A program made the translations under genes and the position numbers. This document shows, one piece after another, positions 1 through 7,178 of a stretch of 8,277 nt of DNA. Within the stretch, counting starts at the first letter, position 1; the number at the start of each line of letters is the position of its first letter. Under the pieces are notes generated by a model. It was not told where the DNA came from. It saw only the letters and a program-made list of their open reading frames with translations, and ran no database searches. Source of the stretch: Syntrophobacterales bacterium (lineage in GTDB: Bacteria > Desulfobacterota > Syntrophia > Syntrophales > UBA6807); assembly GCA_021159265.1 (NCBI GenBank), contig JAGGSD010000176.1, positions 1 through 8,277 of the forward strand. Reading direction: 5' to 3'.

Positions 1-2
1 GC

Positions 3-54
3 GCCTGCCTGTGCCGCCTGCACGGCAGACAGGTGCGGACACGCACAGGCAGGC
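3..54. repeat. GC-rich intergenic palindrome (REP-like)
   Basis: A perfect 12-bp inverted repeat, GCCTGCCTGTGC at 3-14 and its complement at 43-54, encloses a further small stem (TGCCG 12-16 / CGGCA 23-27). It is far more GC-rich than its surroundings and contains no reading frame. It resembles dispersed extragenic palindromes common in uncultured anaerobe genomes, but copy number cannot be judged from one window. It begins at the window edge, so it may be incomplete. Confidence 0.5.
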
Positions 55-174
55 AAGAACTTTACAATTAAGGGACTAACTGTGAACCCCTGGCCCAGAC
101 CTGGCTTCCCTGTCCCATTGCGTAGAAACTCCGGGTGCAACATTCAGTTCGATTGTGCTGAAAATGCGCATGAA

Positions 175-202
175 GTCATGCCAGGGCAGGCTTGGACATG
201 AC
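175..202. other. Intergenic hairpin
   Basis: GTCATG at 175-180 pairs perfectly with CATGAC at 197-202. Allowing a one-base bulge (A196), the stem extends through CCA 181-183 / TGG 193-195, leaving a loop of about nine bases. No T-run follows on either strand, so it is not a typical intrinsic terminator. Its role is unknown. Confidence 0.3.
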
Positions 203-245
203 AACCTGAGCAGTTACAACTTGAATTGATTTAAAGATAAAATCG

Positions 246-291
246 GAATCCACAGATATGTTGATAAGCCTGTTGATAGACATGTTAATAA
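246..291. repeat. 12-bp-periodic DnaA-box-like 9-mers
   Basis: Three 9-mers begin exactly 12 bp apart: TGTTGATAA (259), TGTTGATAG (271) and TGTTAATAA (283). Read on the minus strand they are TTATCAACA, CTATCAACA and TTATTAACA, matching the DnaA-box consensus TTATCCACA at 8, 7 and 7 of 9 positions. A fourth partial match in the opposite orientation, GAATCCACA (246-254, 7 of 9), sits just to the left. AT-rich DNA flanks the cluster. None of the usual origin genes (dnaA, dnaN, mnmG, parAB) is in the window. It could be a DnaA-binding cluster, an iteron-like regulatory array, or a chance short repeat. Confidence 0.4.
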
Positions 292-461
292 GATTTGTAA
301 ATCCCTTATAACCTCAACTTTATACCAGTTTGCCTACAATTTGCGCAATAAATATAGTTAGTAATTCCAACTGGTTAGCGATTTCCCTCAGAAATTTAGC
401 ATGTTACGGCACCCTGACACATTTTCTTTTAGAGATATCAACAACATAGTAAAAAGTGAAA

Positions 462-516
462 GGAAAACAAGGACTTCATCCAGAAGACCCGGTTCTTAGA
501 GATTTATTGTTCCTTG
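462..516 (-). terminator. Possible terminator of the leftward operon
   Basis: Just past the stop codon of the last leftward gene there is a 6-bp inverted repeat, TCCTTG 511-516 with CAAGGA 468-473. In the leftward transcript it is followed directly by a short T-run and a T-rich tract (467 down to about 449). The 37-base loop is long and the stem is weak, so this is only a candidate. Confidence 0.2.
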
Positions 517-520
517 AAGT

Positions 521-946
521 TTATCTTTCAACTATCTCCTCAACCCGTTTTTTAAAGTCTTTAATTACCTGATTACAAAGCCTGCTTCCAAGTACTTGCA
601 ACACCTTATTAACTATGAAGCTTTTGTGATTCATCACCATTGAAAATATTACCGAGACCCCTTCCCCGTTATTATTGAAATTCCAATAGCCTGATAATTC
701 ATTAAACGGGCCTTTATCCTGTTTGAAATGAATGGACATGTTCTTTTCGAATTGAGCAGTCATCTGTACCTTACCTCCGAGAGTTCGGCTACTCAACGCC
801 ACAGTTATAAAGTCATCCCCCTTTGATAAAACATCTACCGGTTTCATTCCATGGATGAACTCGTGGTATTTCTCGATATCTGAGGCTATCTGATAAGCAA
901 CTGTAAGGGGTATATCTAAATGCTCAATCTTTTTGAAACGATACAT
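521..946 (-). CDS. RatA/COQ10-type SRPBCC (START-like) protein
   Basis: This 141-aa protein has the size and overall pattern of the polyketide-cyclase/COQ10 branch of the SRPBCC superfamily, sometimes annotated as RatA. Its features are an N-terminal strand (MYRFKKIEHLDIP), the helix VAYQIASDIEKYHEFIHGM at residues 16-34, alternating beta strands, and a long C-terminal helix (about 111-140). Family members form a hydrophobic cavity; mitochondrial COQ10 binds quinones and E. coli RatA was reported to affect ribosome association. Which ligand applies here cannot be read from sequence. The ATG at 946 is preferred over an in-frame TTG at 967 because the family begins at this point and GAAAG lies just upstream of 946, while nothing like a Shine-Dalgarno precedes 967. 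It lies 36 bp after the activase stop, so it is probably the last gene of that operon. A lipid- or quinone-binding partner role is inference. Confidence 0.75.
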   Translation of the reverse strand: MYRFKKIEHLDIPLTVAYQIASDIEKYHEFIHGMKPVDVLSKGDDFITVALSSRTLGGKVQMTAQFEKNMSIHFKQDKGPFNELSGYWNFNNNGEGVSVIFSMVMNHKSFIVNKVLQVLGSRLCNQVIKDFKKRVEEIVER

Positions 947-982
947 AACACTTTCACAAAAATTCAATATTATCGATTTTTG

Positions 983-3900
983 TTAGATCCAATCCGACAC
1001 CCATGACCTCCACTTTTCACCCCCTGACGACATGTATTCCTTTAACGCAGCGTAAGCTCTCGCAGATATATGTGGTTTAGAAAGCGATCGGAAGTCTAAT
1101 GAAGAATCCATTACCCTGAACCTGTTGTTCATTTCTTCCCTTGCCGCCATCACCATGAAATGCAGCCGGTTCAGGATATTTACCTCACTTGTACCGGCAT
1201 CCATATTAATGGAAAGAAGATTAAGCTGAGGGTACAAGGCCTTCAACCTTCGTTCCAGGCCATTACCTGTGATATGGTTTGCAAGACAACCGAAAGGCTG
1301 GAGGCATACAATATTCCCGATTCCATCTTCCAGCATTGCGATCATCTCAGCAGGCAGAAGCCAGCCCTCACCGGCCTGATTGGCAAGACTTGTGGCATTG
1401 CTTGTCGCCTTCGCCAGTTCCTTTAAATCATGGGGTTTTCTGTAATACCGGAAATTCTGCATAACTTTCTCAACTCGAGACAGGTAACATTGCGTATATT
1501 TATCGGCCACGCGTGTCAGCAATTTATCTTTCACAGAATGCTTCATATATACCTTCTGATCAAATTCCTCATTGACAAATCTCTGCGCAAAGAATCCTGT
1601 AAGTGACGGAATGACTACTTCGATTCCCTGTCCAATCAACCATTTTATGATGTTATTGTTGGAAAAAGGATTGTATTTAACAAAAATTTCTCCCACTACT
1701 CCTACTACGGGGACACGATCGTTTGTGACATTAACCGCGTTAAATTCAGAGACAGCGTCATTGAGTAAATCCAATAAATACTTAAAATTTGCTTCCTCTA
1801 TTCCTTTCTCCATCCGTGAGAGGTATTTCTTGTGTAGAACTTCCGATTCCCCCGCATTTATCTCACGTGCCGCTGTGGCAAGGTACATCCTGGCAAGGGC
1901 ATCAGTAAAGATGAGTCCCATACCCAGTCTTCTAACCAACCCCTTTTTATCTATGGTAAACCCCGGTTGAGGGTTATAATCCCCTGTTGAAAGGGATAGC
2001 ATAGGTACATTACCGAACCCTGCGCTGATAAGCGCTTTTTTCGCAACAGGAATATAGCTGGATGCCCTGCACTGGCCTCCTGTCTGGGTGAGCATGATAG
2101 CCGTGTGTTTCGGGTTATACTTTCCTGATTGTAATGCCTTGATAATATCTCCTACGACAATAATAGCAGGATAACACATATCATTATTGACATATTTGAG
2201 GCCAACATCTACGGAAGATCTGTCCGGAGGCGGAAGAACTTCCACCTTGTAGCCAAGTGGTCTGGAAACGGCGGGTATTGGTGGTGAATATAACGGAGAA
2301 AACCACGGTACAATTATGGTTCTTCCCCTGTCTTCCGGCATAAACACGCAGCTTGTTTTGCCTTTTGCCTTTTGCCTTTTGCCTTTTACCTCTCTTATAG
2401 CCTCCAGCATGGAACGGAGCCGGATCTTTACTGCCCCCAGATTGGCTATTTCATCCATTTTGATGAGTGTATAAATCTTCCCGGCACCTCTTATTATTCC
2501 TTGTACCTCATCGGTAGATATGGCATCCGGCCCACAGCCAAAGGATGTGATTTGAACCAGTTCAGTATGCTCAGTATCAGCAACATACTTCGCAGCGGCA
2601 AGAACCCTGTTCGTATATGCCCATTGCGTAAGGATATTGCTGTCTTTCAAGGCACATTTTTCCGGAACCGGAACTGTATCCTCCGTAATGACATTAACCC
2701 CCATCCCTGATAACAACTCAGGAATACCATGATTGACAAGTGGATCAGTATGGTAAGGTCTTCCAGCTAATACAACGACAGGGCGATTATTTGTTCGGGC
2801 ATTATCAATAACACTAACTGCCATTTCTTTGATTTGATCTTTATATTCTCTGTGGGCCGCTATACCCTTGTCTACTGCCTGACGAACAAGCTTTTTACTG
2901 ATTCCGAATTGTTTTGCAAAGGAATGAAGCTGCTTTTTGAGAAGAGGGATATCTTTAAAACTGATAGCAGGACTGTCCATCGGTGTTCCATATTTTCCCT
3001 CAGGGTCGATTGAACTTTTAATCACATCGGGATATCCGGTAACTACGGGGCAGTTAAAACTGTTCATGGTATCACGATACTCTTTATTTTCATAAACCAC
3101 CGTCGGATAAAATATCCTGTCCACGCCCTTTTCAATCAAATTAATTATGTGTCCATGGACAAGTTTTGCAGGAAAACAGATATTATCTGACATAACAGTA
3201 CTCGACCCTTTTTCAAACAATCCAGTACTGGAAATGTCGGAGAGAACTACCTTGAAGCCACACTCCACAAGAAAAGTACACCAGAAGGGGAAATTCTCAT
3301 ACATATTCAGGGCGCGGGGGATACCAAATGTCAAAATCGGTGACCTGTCCGGTTCCGTTTTGCGGTCAAAAAGCAGCTTAGATTTCGCGGCTATAAGATT
3401 TTCCCCATGTTCTTTAAAGGAAGATTCATTTGAAAAATAGCGCTCACATCGGTTACCGGTAAAATAACTCCTGCCATTTTTAAATGTCAGTTTCTTTACG
3501 CTGCATCTGTTTTCACATCCCTTACAATGAAGATTTTTTGTCGTAAAGTCGACTCCCTGATCAAATAAAGTGAATCCGCTGAATTGCGCAACTTCAACAG
3601 TATGATTCTGATAGTTTTCCCGGGCGGTAAGCGCTGCCCCATACGCACCCATCAATTCGGAAATATCAGGGCGTATTACCTCTTGCCCAAGCAAAACTTC
3701 AAAGGCGCGCAAGACCGCGGCATTTCGAAATGTGCCTCCCTGGGCAACGATTTTTTTCCCAAGCGTGTCAGGGTCTTTCAATTTAAGAACCTTATAAAGG
3801 GAATTCTTTATCACCGAATATGCAAGCCCTGCCGAGATATCCGAGACAGTTGCGCCCTCACGCAGCGCCTGTTTGACCCTTGAATTCATAAAAACCGTAC

Positions 3901-5416
3901 ACCGAGAGCCCAGATCGAAGGGCGTATTTTTCTGACACGCAAGACCGGCAAATTCAGAGACATCATAGCCAAGAGAACGAGCAAATGTCTCGATAAATGA
4001 ACCGCATCCCGAGGAACAGGCCTCATTGACCTGAATGTCTGATACAGCGTCATCATTGACATAAATGGCCTTCATATCCTGACCACCAATATCGAGGATA
4101 AATGAGACATCTTTGTCAAAGTATCTTGCAGCACGCAAGTGAGCCATTGTTTCCACCACGCCATCATTTAAATCAAAGGCGGCTTTGATGAGATCTTCTC
4201 CATAACCGGTTGCCGCTGTCCTGGCAATACGGGGGGTAATTCCCGCCCTCTGGAATTCTTCGTGAAATTTGCTTAAACCATCTTTAACTGCCTGGATGGA
4301 GTCACCATTGTTTGATGCATAGTGTGTTAGTATTATTCTTCCATCACTGTCAATAAGGACAAGCTTTGTCGTAGTGGATCCCGAATCGACACCCAGGAAG
4401 CATAATTTTCCATCAATTCTGGAGATATCTGTTCTCTTTACTATCTGTTGCGCATGCCTTTTTTCCCAAGCCTCTAATTCTAAAGGGTTACTAAACAAGG
4501 GGGGAAGCCTGTTGATTCCCGATCCCCGCGGCTCTTGTGTCTTTTCTTCTTCCATCAATTGAATGAGCTTTTGAATGTTAATCCCGGAGTTCTGATCGTC
4601 CTTGTTCTCAACTCTGATCGGGAAATGGTTGAGAGCTGTGCCCATGGCAGGAATGAATTCGGAATAATCCGATATTACAAGATCTTCTTCTCTGTTCAGT
4701 TCAAGAACATTGATAAAGGCTTCCTGTAATTGTGGGAAAAATTTAAGTGGTCCACCGGCAAAAAGAATCTGCTTTTTAATCTCGTGACCACGAGCGAGTG
4801 TAGTAATTACCTGAAGCGCTACAGCGTGAAATACAGATGCCGCAATGTCCTCTTTGGAAACTTTATTACTCAGTAGGGCCTGAACATCCGTCTTTGCAAA
4901 TACACCGCACCGAGAAGCAATCGGGTGTATCGATGTGCTGTTTCCGGCCAGTTTATCAAAGTCAGGGAGAGATACATCCAGCAATACGGCCATCTGTTCT
5001 ATAAATGCTCCAGTTCCGCCGGCACAACTGCCATTCATCCTGATATCCGGACGAAACCGGTCATCAAAAAATACGATTTTCGAATCTTCACCGCCAATCT
5101 CGATAAGTGTCCTGACCTCAGGATAACAGGTTTTTATCAGCTTCGACGAGGCTACAACCTCCTGGACAAAGGAAATGCCTAAAGATTCAGCTATTCCCAT
5201 ACCCGCTGAACCCGTGACAGCCGGATCCAACTGAATATCACCCATCTGGTTACGCGCCTCTTCCAGTATGGACAGGACCGTTTCAAGAATCATTGCGTTG
5301 TGACGGCGATAGCGAGAGAAAACCGGTCTTCCTGAATTATCACAGATTACCACTTTGACCGTGGTAGAACCTATGTCAATCCCCGCAGGGTAACTGTTTT
5401 TATGTTCTACAACCAT
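983..5416 (-). CDS. Giant double activase/HgdB-like fused Fe-S ATPase
   Basis: The 1477-aa protein belongs to the large acyl-CoA dehydratase activase family (BcrAD/BadFG plus DUF2229). Module A1 (about 11-265) and module A2 (about 340-600) are both ASKHA ATPases, with GIDIGSTT (12-19) and GVDSGSTT (342-349), IGGED/IGGQD (107 and 443), and cysteine pairs C131/C170 and C467/C506. Each pair is 39 residues apart, as I recall for the two ligands of the bridging [4Fe-4S] cluster in dimeric HgdC. A cysteine cluster follows (C631, C634, C638, C657). Two HgdB-like halves then repeat a motif order: NICFPAK (C747), GRPYHTDPLVN (885-895), FGCGPDA (C961); then DMCYPAI (C1081), GEIFVKYNPFSN (1242-1253), FGCLANH (C1377). 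The family uses ATP to drive one low-potential electron onto a difficult acceptor in the cytoplasm. The substrate is unknown. A heptanucleotide repeat encodes the linker at 1011-1020. The ATG at 5416 has AGGAA about 12 bases upstream. Length is typical of the fused family. Confidence 0.92.
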   Translation of the reverse strand: MVVEHKNSYPAGIDIGSTTVKVVICDNSGRPVFSRYRRHNAMILETVLSILEEARNQMGDIQLDPAVTGSAGMGIAESLGISFVQEVVASSKLIKTCYPEVRTLIEIGGEDSKIVFFDDRFRPDIRMNGSCAGGTGAFIEQMAVLLDVSLPDFDKLAGNSTSIHPIASRCGVFAKTDVQALLSNKVSKEDIAASVFHAVALQVITTLARGHEIKKQILFAGGPLKFFPQLQEAFINVLELNREEDLVISDYSEFIPAMGTALNHFPIRVENKDDQNSGINIQKLIQLMEEEKTQEPRGSGINRLPPLFSNPLELEAWEKRHAQQIVKRTDISRIDGKLCFLGVDSGSTTTKLVLIDSDGRIILTHYASNNGDSIQAVKDGLSKFHEEFQRAGITPRIARTAATGYGEDLIKAAFDLNDGVVETMAHLRAARYFDKDVSFILDIGGQDMKAIYVNDDAVSDIQVNEACSSGCGSFIETFARSLGYDVSEFAGLACQKNTPFDLGSRCTVFMNSRVKQALREGATVSDISAGLAYSVIKNSLYKVLKLKDPDTLGKKIVAQGGTFRNAAVLRAFEVLLGQEVIRPDISELMGAYGAALTARENYQNHTVEVAQFSGFTLFDQGVDFTTKNLHCKGCENRCSVKKLTFKNGRSYFTGNRCERYFSNESSFKEHGENLIAAKSKLLFDRKTEPDRSPILTFGIPRALNMYENFPFWCTFLVECGFKVVLSDISSTGLFEKGSSTVMSDNICFPAKLVHGHIINLIEKGVDRIFYPTVVYENKEYRDTMNSFNCPVVTGYPDVIKSSIDPEGKYGTPMDSPAISFKDIPLLKKQLHSFAKQFGISKKLVRQAVDKGIAAHREYKDQIKEMAVSVIDNARTNNRPVVVLAGRPYHTDPLVNHGIPELLSGMGVNVITEDTVPVPEKCALKDSNILTQWAYTNRVLAAAKYVADTEHTELVQITSFGCGPDAISTDEVQGIIRGAGKIYTLIKMDEIANLGAVKIRLRSMLEAIREVKGKRQKAKGKTSCVFMPEDRGRTIIVPWFSPLYSPPIPAVSRPLGYKVEVLPPPDRSSVDVGLKYVNNDMCYPAIIVVGDIIKALQSGKYNPKHTAIMLTQTGGQCRASSYIPVAKKALISAGFGNVPMLSLSTGDYNPQPGFTIDKKGLVRRLGMGLIFTDALARMYLATAAREINAGESEVLHKKYLSRMEKGIEEANFKYLLDLLNDAVSEFNAVNVTNDRVPVVGVVGEIFVKYNPFSNNNIIKWLIGQGIEVVIPSLTGFFAQRFVNEEFDQKVYMKHSVKDKLLTRVADKYTQCYLSRVEKVMQNFRYYRKPHDLKELAKATSNATSLANQAGEGWLLPAEMIAMLEDGIGNIVCLQPFGCLANHITGNGLERRLKALYPQLNLLSINMDAGTSEVNILNRLHFMVMAAREEMNNRFRVMDSSLDFRSLSKPHISARAYAALKEYMSSGGEKWRSWVSDWI
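2356..2390. repeat. In-gene tandem heptamer (TTTTGCC)4-5
   Basis: Four perfect head-to-tail copies of TTTTGCC (2356-2383) are followed by a fifth, degenerate copy TTTTACC (2384-2390). They lie inside the activase gene and encode the lysine-rich stretch KGKRQKAKGK (residues 1011-1020), between the two HgdB-like halves. Because the unit is 7 bp, gain or loss of one copy would shift the reading frame. Confidence 0.9.
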
Positions 5417-5553
5417 TATGTAATGTATTTCCTTTCATTAAGAAGGTAAGGTTAAACCCTCTTACGCTTTTTGTTTTTGCTCATTTTCTGATATTTGAGG
5501 ATGTCATACATGGCTCCCCTGCAGCATGCCATTCATAAGAATTCCACGTTCCG
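5417..5553. other. Intra-operon spacer with possible micro-ORF
   Basis: This 137-bp spacer separates the CmpB-HD stop from the activase start, a long gap for an operon whose first pair overlaps. I see no strong promoter or terminator on the leftward strand. It contains the activase ribosome-binding site (AGGAAA, around 5430) and a short open frame at 5452-5532. Confidence 0.5.
5452..5532 (-). CDS. Possible 26-aa basic micro-ORF
   Basis: An ATG at 5532 opens a frame of 26 codons ending in TAA at 5452. It starts 21 bp after the stop of the CmpB-HD gene. The peptide starts MACCRGAMYDILKYQK and ends in a strongly basic tail (SKNKKRKRV). An internal ATG at 5511 follows AGGGGAG, but with only two bases of spacing, and the first ATG has only a weak GGAA upstream. 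I do not recognise the peptide. It could be a leader peptide or a chance frame; the case rests on position and composition alone. Confidence 0.2.
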   Translation of the reverse strand: MACCRGAMYDILKYQKMSKNKKRKRV

Positions 5554-6540
5554 CTACTTCGGGACTCTAACCTTGCCATTACCTGTAACATAATCTTTCA
5601 TCGTACAGCAGGTGTCCACAAAGCACACAACCCATGATTCCGGATACAGGGGAGGAATTATCGTAAGAGGCCACATATGTTTTATAATGATATCCTCCTC
5701 CTTTTTTGAGAGGACTGTCACTTCGCGGGCGTTTTTCAAACATATTCGTGGATGGCGAAAGCCATGCAGTCTCGGCCCCTCACGCAGCCAGTCATAAAAA
5801 AACAAATCATGGAGCAACGCGCCTCTCACTGTTGCATCGCAATCCAGAGACAATTTTCTAGATATCAGAAAGCTGCGCCACGCTACCTCCAGACTGTGGT
5901 CAAAGCGAGTCTTGTAATGATGGTGTCTGACATCTGCCAGCTTCTGGACATCAGGATGATCAATCAGAGACTTGGCAATACTCATAAATTCTGATTCATC
6001 ATCATCTGACAATAATTTTCTTTTCCCCTTCTTTTCCAAAATGATTCCGGCACATCTGATGGTCCAGTCGGCAAACATAACTCCGGACACAACAATAGCA
6101 AAGATATCAACAGCAACAGGATTCAGTAAGTTAAAAACGGAGAGATACACGGGCAATACAAGATATTCAAAAGCAAATGCCAGGACAAGCCAGTAGAGAG
6201 AAAATTGCAGACAGACATAATTTTTAATCCTGAATCGCTGCTCTGAATAATCCCAAAGGGGAGTATGGAGGCATCCGTCAAAGATAAATCCTGTTATAAA
6301 TTCGAGACCTGTTGTAACGAAAAGATAAACCAGCCCTTTTACAGGCAAGCTGCTTCCTTCAAGGTGGGTGGCACAAATAGTAAGGATAAGGGCGCCCGTT
6401 CCGTAAATTGGAAGATAAGGACCCTTTAAAAAGCCCGGATTGATAAAAGCCTTTGCTTGAAAGGAACGAAAAATTACCTCAAGGATCCAACCGATGAATG
6501 AAAAGAAAACAAAGAGAAAAACATATTCTGTAAATTTCAT
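5554..6540 (-). CDS. CmpB-type membrane protein fused to HD domain
   Basis: This 328-aa protein has two parts. The N-terminus (about 1-168) has roughly five hydrophobic segments (5-23, 43-60, 66-88, 108-135, 141-164) and the pattern of the CmpB 'putative ABC-transporter type IV' family: GWILEVIFRS (17-26) and NPGFLKGPYLPIYGTG (34-49). After a charged linker (169-185), residues about 205-312 look like an HD phosphohydrolase: H215 in FDHSLEVA, the HD pair H244-D245 in LLHDLFFYDW, H259 and H263, and H288 in IIKHMWPL. HD enzymes cleave phosphate esters, often of nucleotides; the substrate here is unknown, and the domain should face the cytoplasm. The ATG at 6540 has AGGAG nine bases upstream and overlaps the TetR stop (ATGA), implying translational coupling. 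A TTG at 6573 is in frame but lies within the regulator and is less likely. No ABC ATPase is nearby, so transport is unsupported. Confidence 0.82.
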   Translation of the reverse strand: MKFTEYVFLFVFFSFIGWILEVIFRSFQAKAFINPGFLKGPYLPIYGTGALILTICATHLEGSSLPVKGLVYLFVTTGLEFITGFIFDGCLHTPLWDYSEQRFRIKNYVCLQFSLYWLVLAFAFEYLVLPVYLSVFNLLNPVAVDIFAIVVSGVMFADWTIRCAGIILEKKGKRKLLSDDDESEFMSIAKSLIDHPDVQKLADVRHHHYKTRFDHSLEVAWRSFLISRKLSLDCDATVRGALLHDLFFYDWLREGPRLHGFRHPRICLKNAREVTVLSKKEEDIIIKHMWPLTIIPPLYPESWVVCFVDTCCTMKDYVTGNGKVRVPK

Positions 6541-7124
6541 GTTGCCTTTCTCCTGGCAAGTATGCCTTTGCAAAGGATATCGGACAGGTTATCCAGGTGC
6601 TTTTCGATCTCACTATCGTTTTCTTTCAACAGCCAGGTTGTTTCGAAGCCTCTGAGAGCATACCCGATCGCCCGGGCTGTAAGCATTATATTTGAAACAT
6701 AAAAAATCCCTTCTGCCACACCTTTCTCAAGAATTGAGTGGAGAATACTCACCTCCTTTGAGAAAAGACGGTCACGGATACTGCCGGCCTTTGGAAGCAA
6801 ATTATCTATTCCTTCACGCCCGAGATTCAAAATGTTAATTGCATCCTTCATGTAACGAAACTTTGCATGCAAGAATACTCTGAGTTTTTCTGCAGGAGCT
6901 TTTTCCTGATCAACGATTGCCGACATCTTTTCGATAATGTCGTTGACTTCGCGATTGAGAACTTCCAGATAAACCTGGTCCTTGCTGCCAAAATAATTAT
7001 AGATGGTCGCCTTGGCGACCCTCGCCATCCGGGCTATTTCATGCAGGCTTGTCTTCTGCATGCCATACCGTCCGAACATCCTTCTTGCCGTATCAAGTAT
7101 TGAATCCATCTTTTCCTGTTTCAT
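6537..7124 (-). CDS. TetR/AcrR-family transcriptional regulator
   Basis: The 195-aa protein has the usual TetR length. The N-terminal DNA-binding domain is clear: the first helix contains ILDTARRMFGRYG (9-21), then TSLHEIARMARVAKATIYNYFGSKDQVYLEVL (25-56), with the helix-turn-helix at about 25-46 and the family signature ATIYNYFGSKD. The C-terminal half is all-helical and divergent, as expected for a ligand-binding and dimerisation domain; its ligand cannot be predicted. It is first in the leftward operon and its stop overlaps the next start by 4 bp (ATGA). The ATG at 7124 is preceded by a G-rich GGGGG about eight bases upstream, a weak ribosome-binding site. An inverted repeat overlapping the candidate -10 box suggests autorepression. 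It most likely controls the downstream CmpB-HD, activase and SRPBCC genes, and release by an acyl-CoA or lipid-like ligand is plausible but unproven. Confidence 0.92.
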   Translation of the reverse strand: MKQEKMDSILDTARRMFGRYGMQKTSLHEIARMARVAKATIYNYFGSKDQVYLEVLNREVNDIIEKMSAIVDQEKAPAEKLRVFLHAKFRYMKDAINILNLGREGIDNLLPKAGSIRDRLFSKEVSILHSILEKGVAEGIFYVSNIMLTARAIGYALRGFETTWLLKENDSEIEKHLDNLSDILCKGILARRKAT

Positions 7125-7164
7125 TTGAAAGCCCCCAACTAAACTATTAGACTATTATTGTTTT

Positions 7165-7178
7165 TTAGTCCAAACTAA
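7165..7178. promoter_or_regulatory. Candidate TetR operator
   Basis: TTAGT (7165-7169) and ACTAA (7174-7178) form a perfect 5-bp inverted repeat with a 4-base centre, overlapping the candidate -10 box of the TetR promoter. A second, weaker dyad (CTAA 7139-7142 / TTAG 7147-7150) lies between this site and the start codon. TetR regulators commonly bind such dyads in their own promoters; the assignment is inference from position. Confidence 0.4.

Larger units (their letters stand above)
1..520. other. 520-bp non-coding region
   Basis: No frame here has both reasonable length and a ribosome-binding site on either strand, and I see no tRNA or rRNA shape. The left part (1-200) is GC-rich and holds the palindrome and a hairpin; the rest is AT-rich and holds the periodic 9-mers and a weak terminator candidate. 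It follows the end of the leftward operon, so it may contain that transcript's 3' end and the control region of a gene to the left of the window. Confidence 0.6.

Noticed and set aside
246..291. Reading the periodic 9-mers as a CRISPR array
   Set aside because: Units are 9 bp with 3-bp spacers, far below CRISPR dimensions, and no cas gene is present.
324..375. 7-bp inverted repeat ACCAGTT / AACTGGT
   Set aside because: The 38-base spacer and lack of supporting context make it indistinguishable from chance.
947..967. TTG start at 967 for the SRPBCC gene
   Set aside because: No ribosome-binding site precedes it, and the family begins at the ATG at 946.
1160..5182. Several rightward open frames of 60-130 codons opposite the activase
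   Set aside because: They lie wholly antisense to a long gene with clear domains, lack recognisable protein motifs and are expected by chance in such a gene.
6541..6573. TTG start at 6573 for the CmpB-HD gene
   Set aside because: The ATG at 6540 has a well-placed AGGAG and forms an ATGA junction with the TetR stop; the extra residues are not membrane-like.
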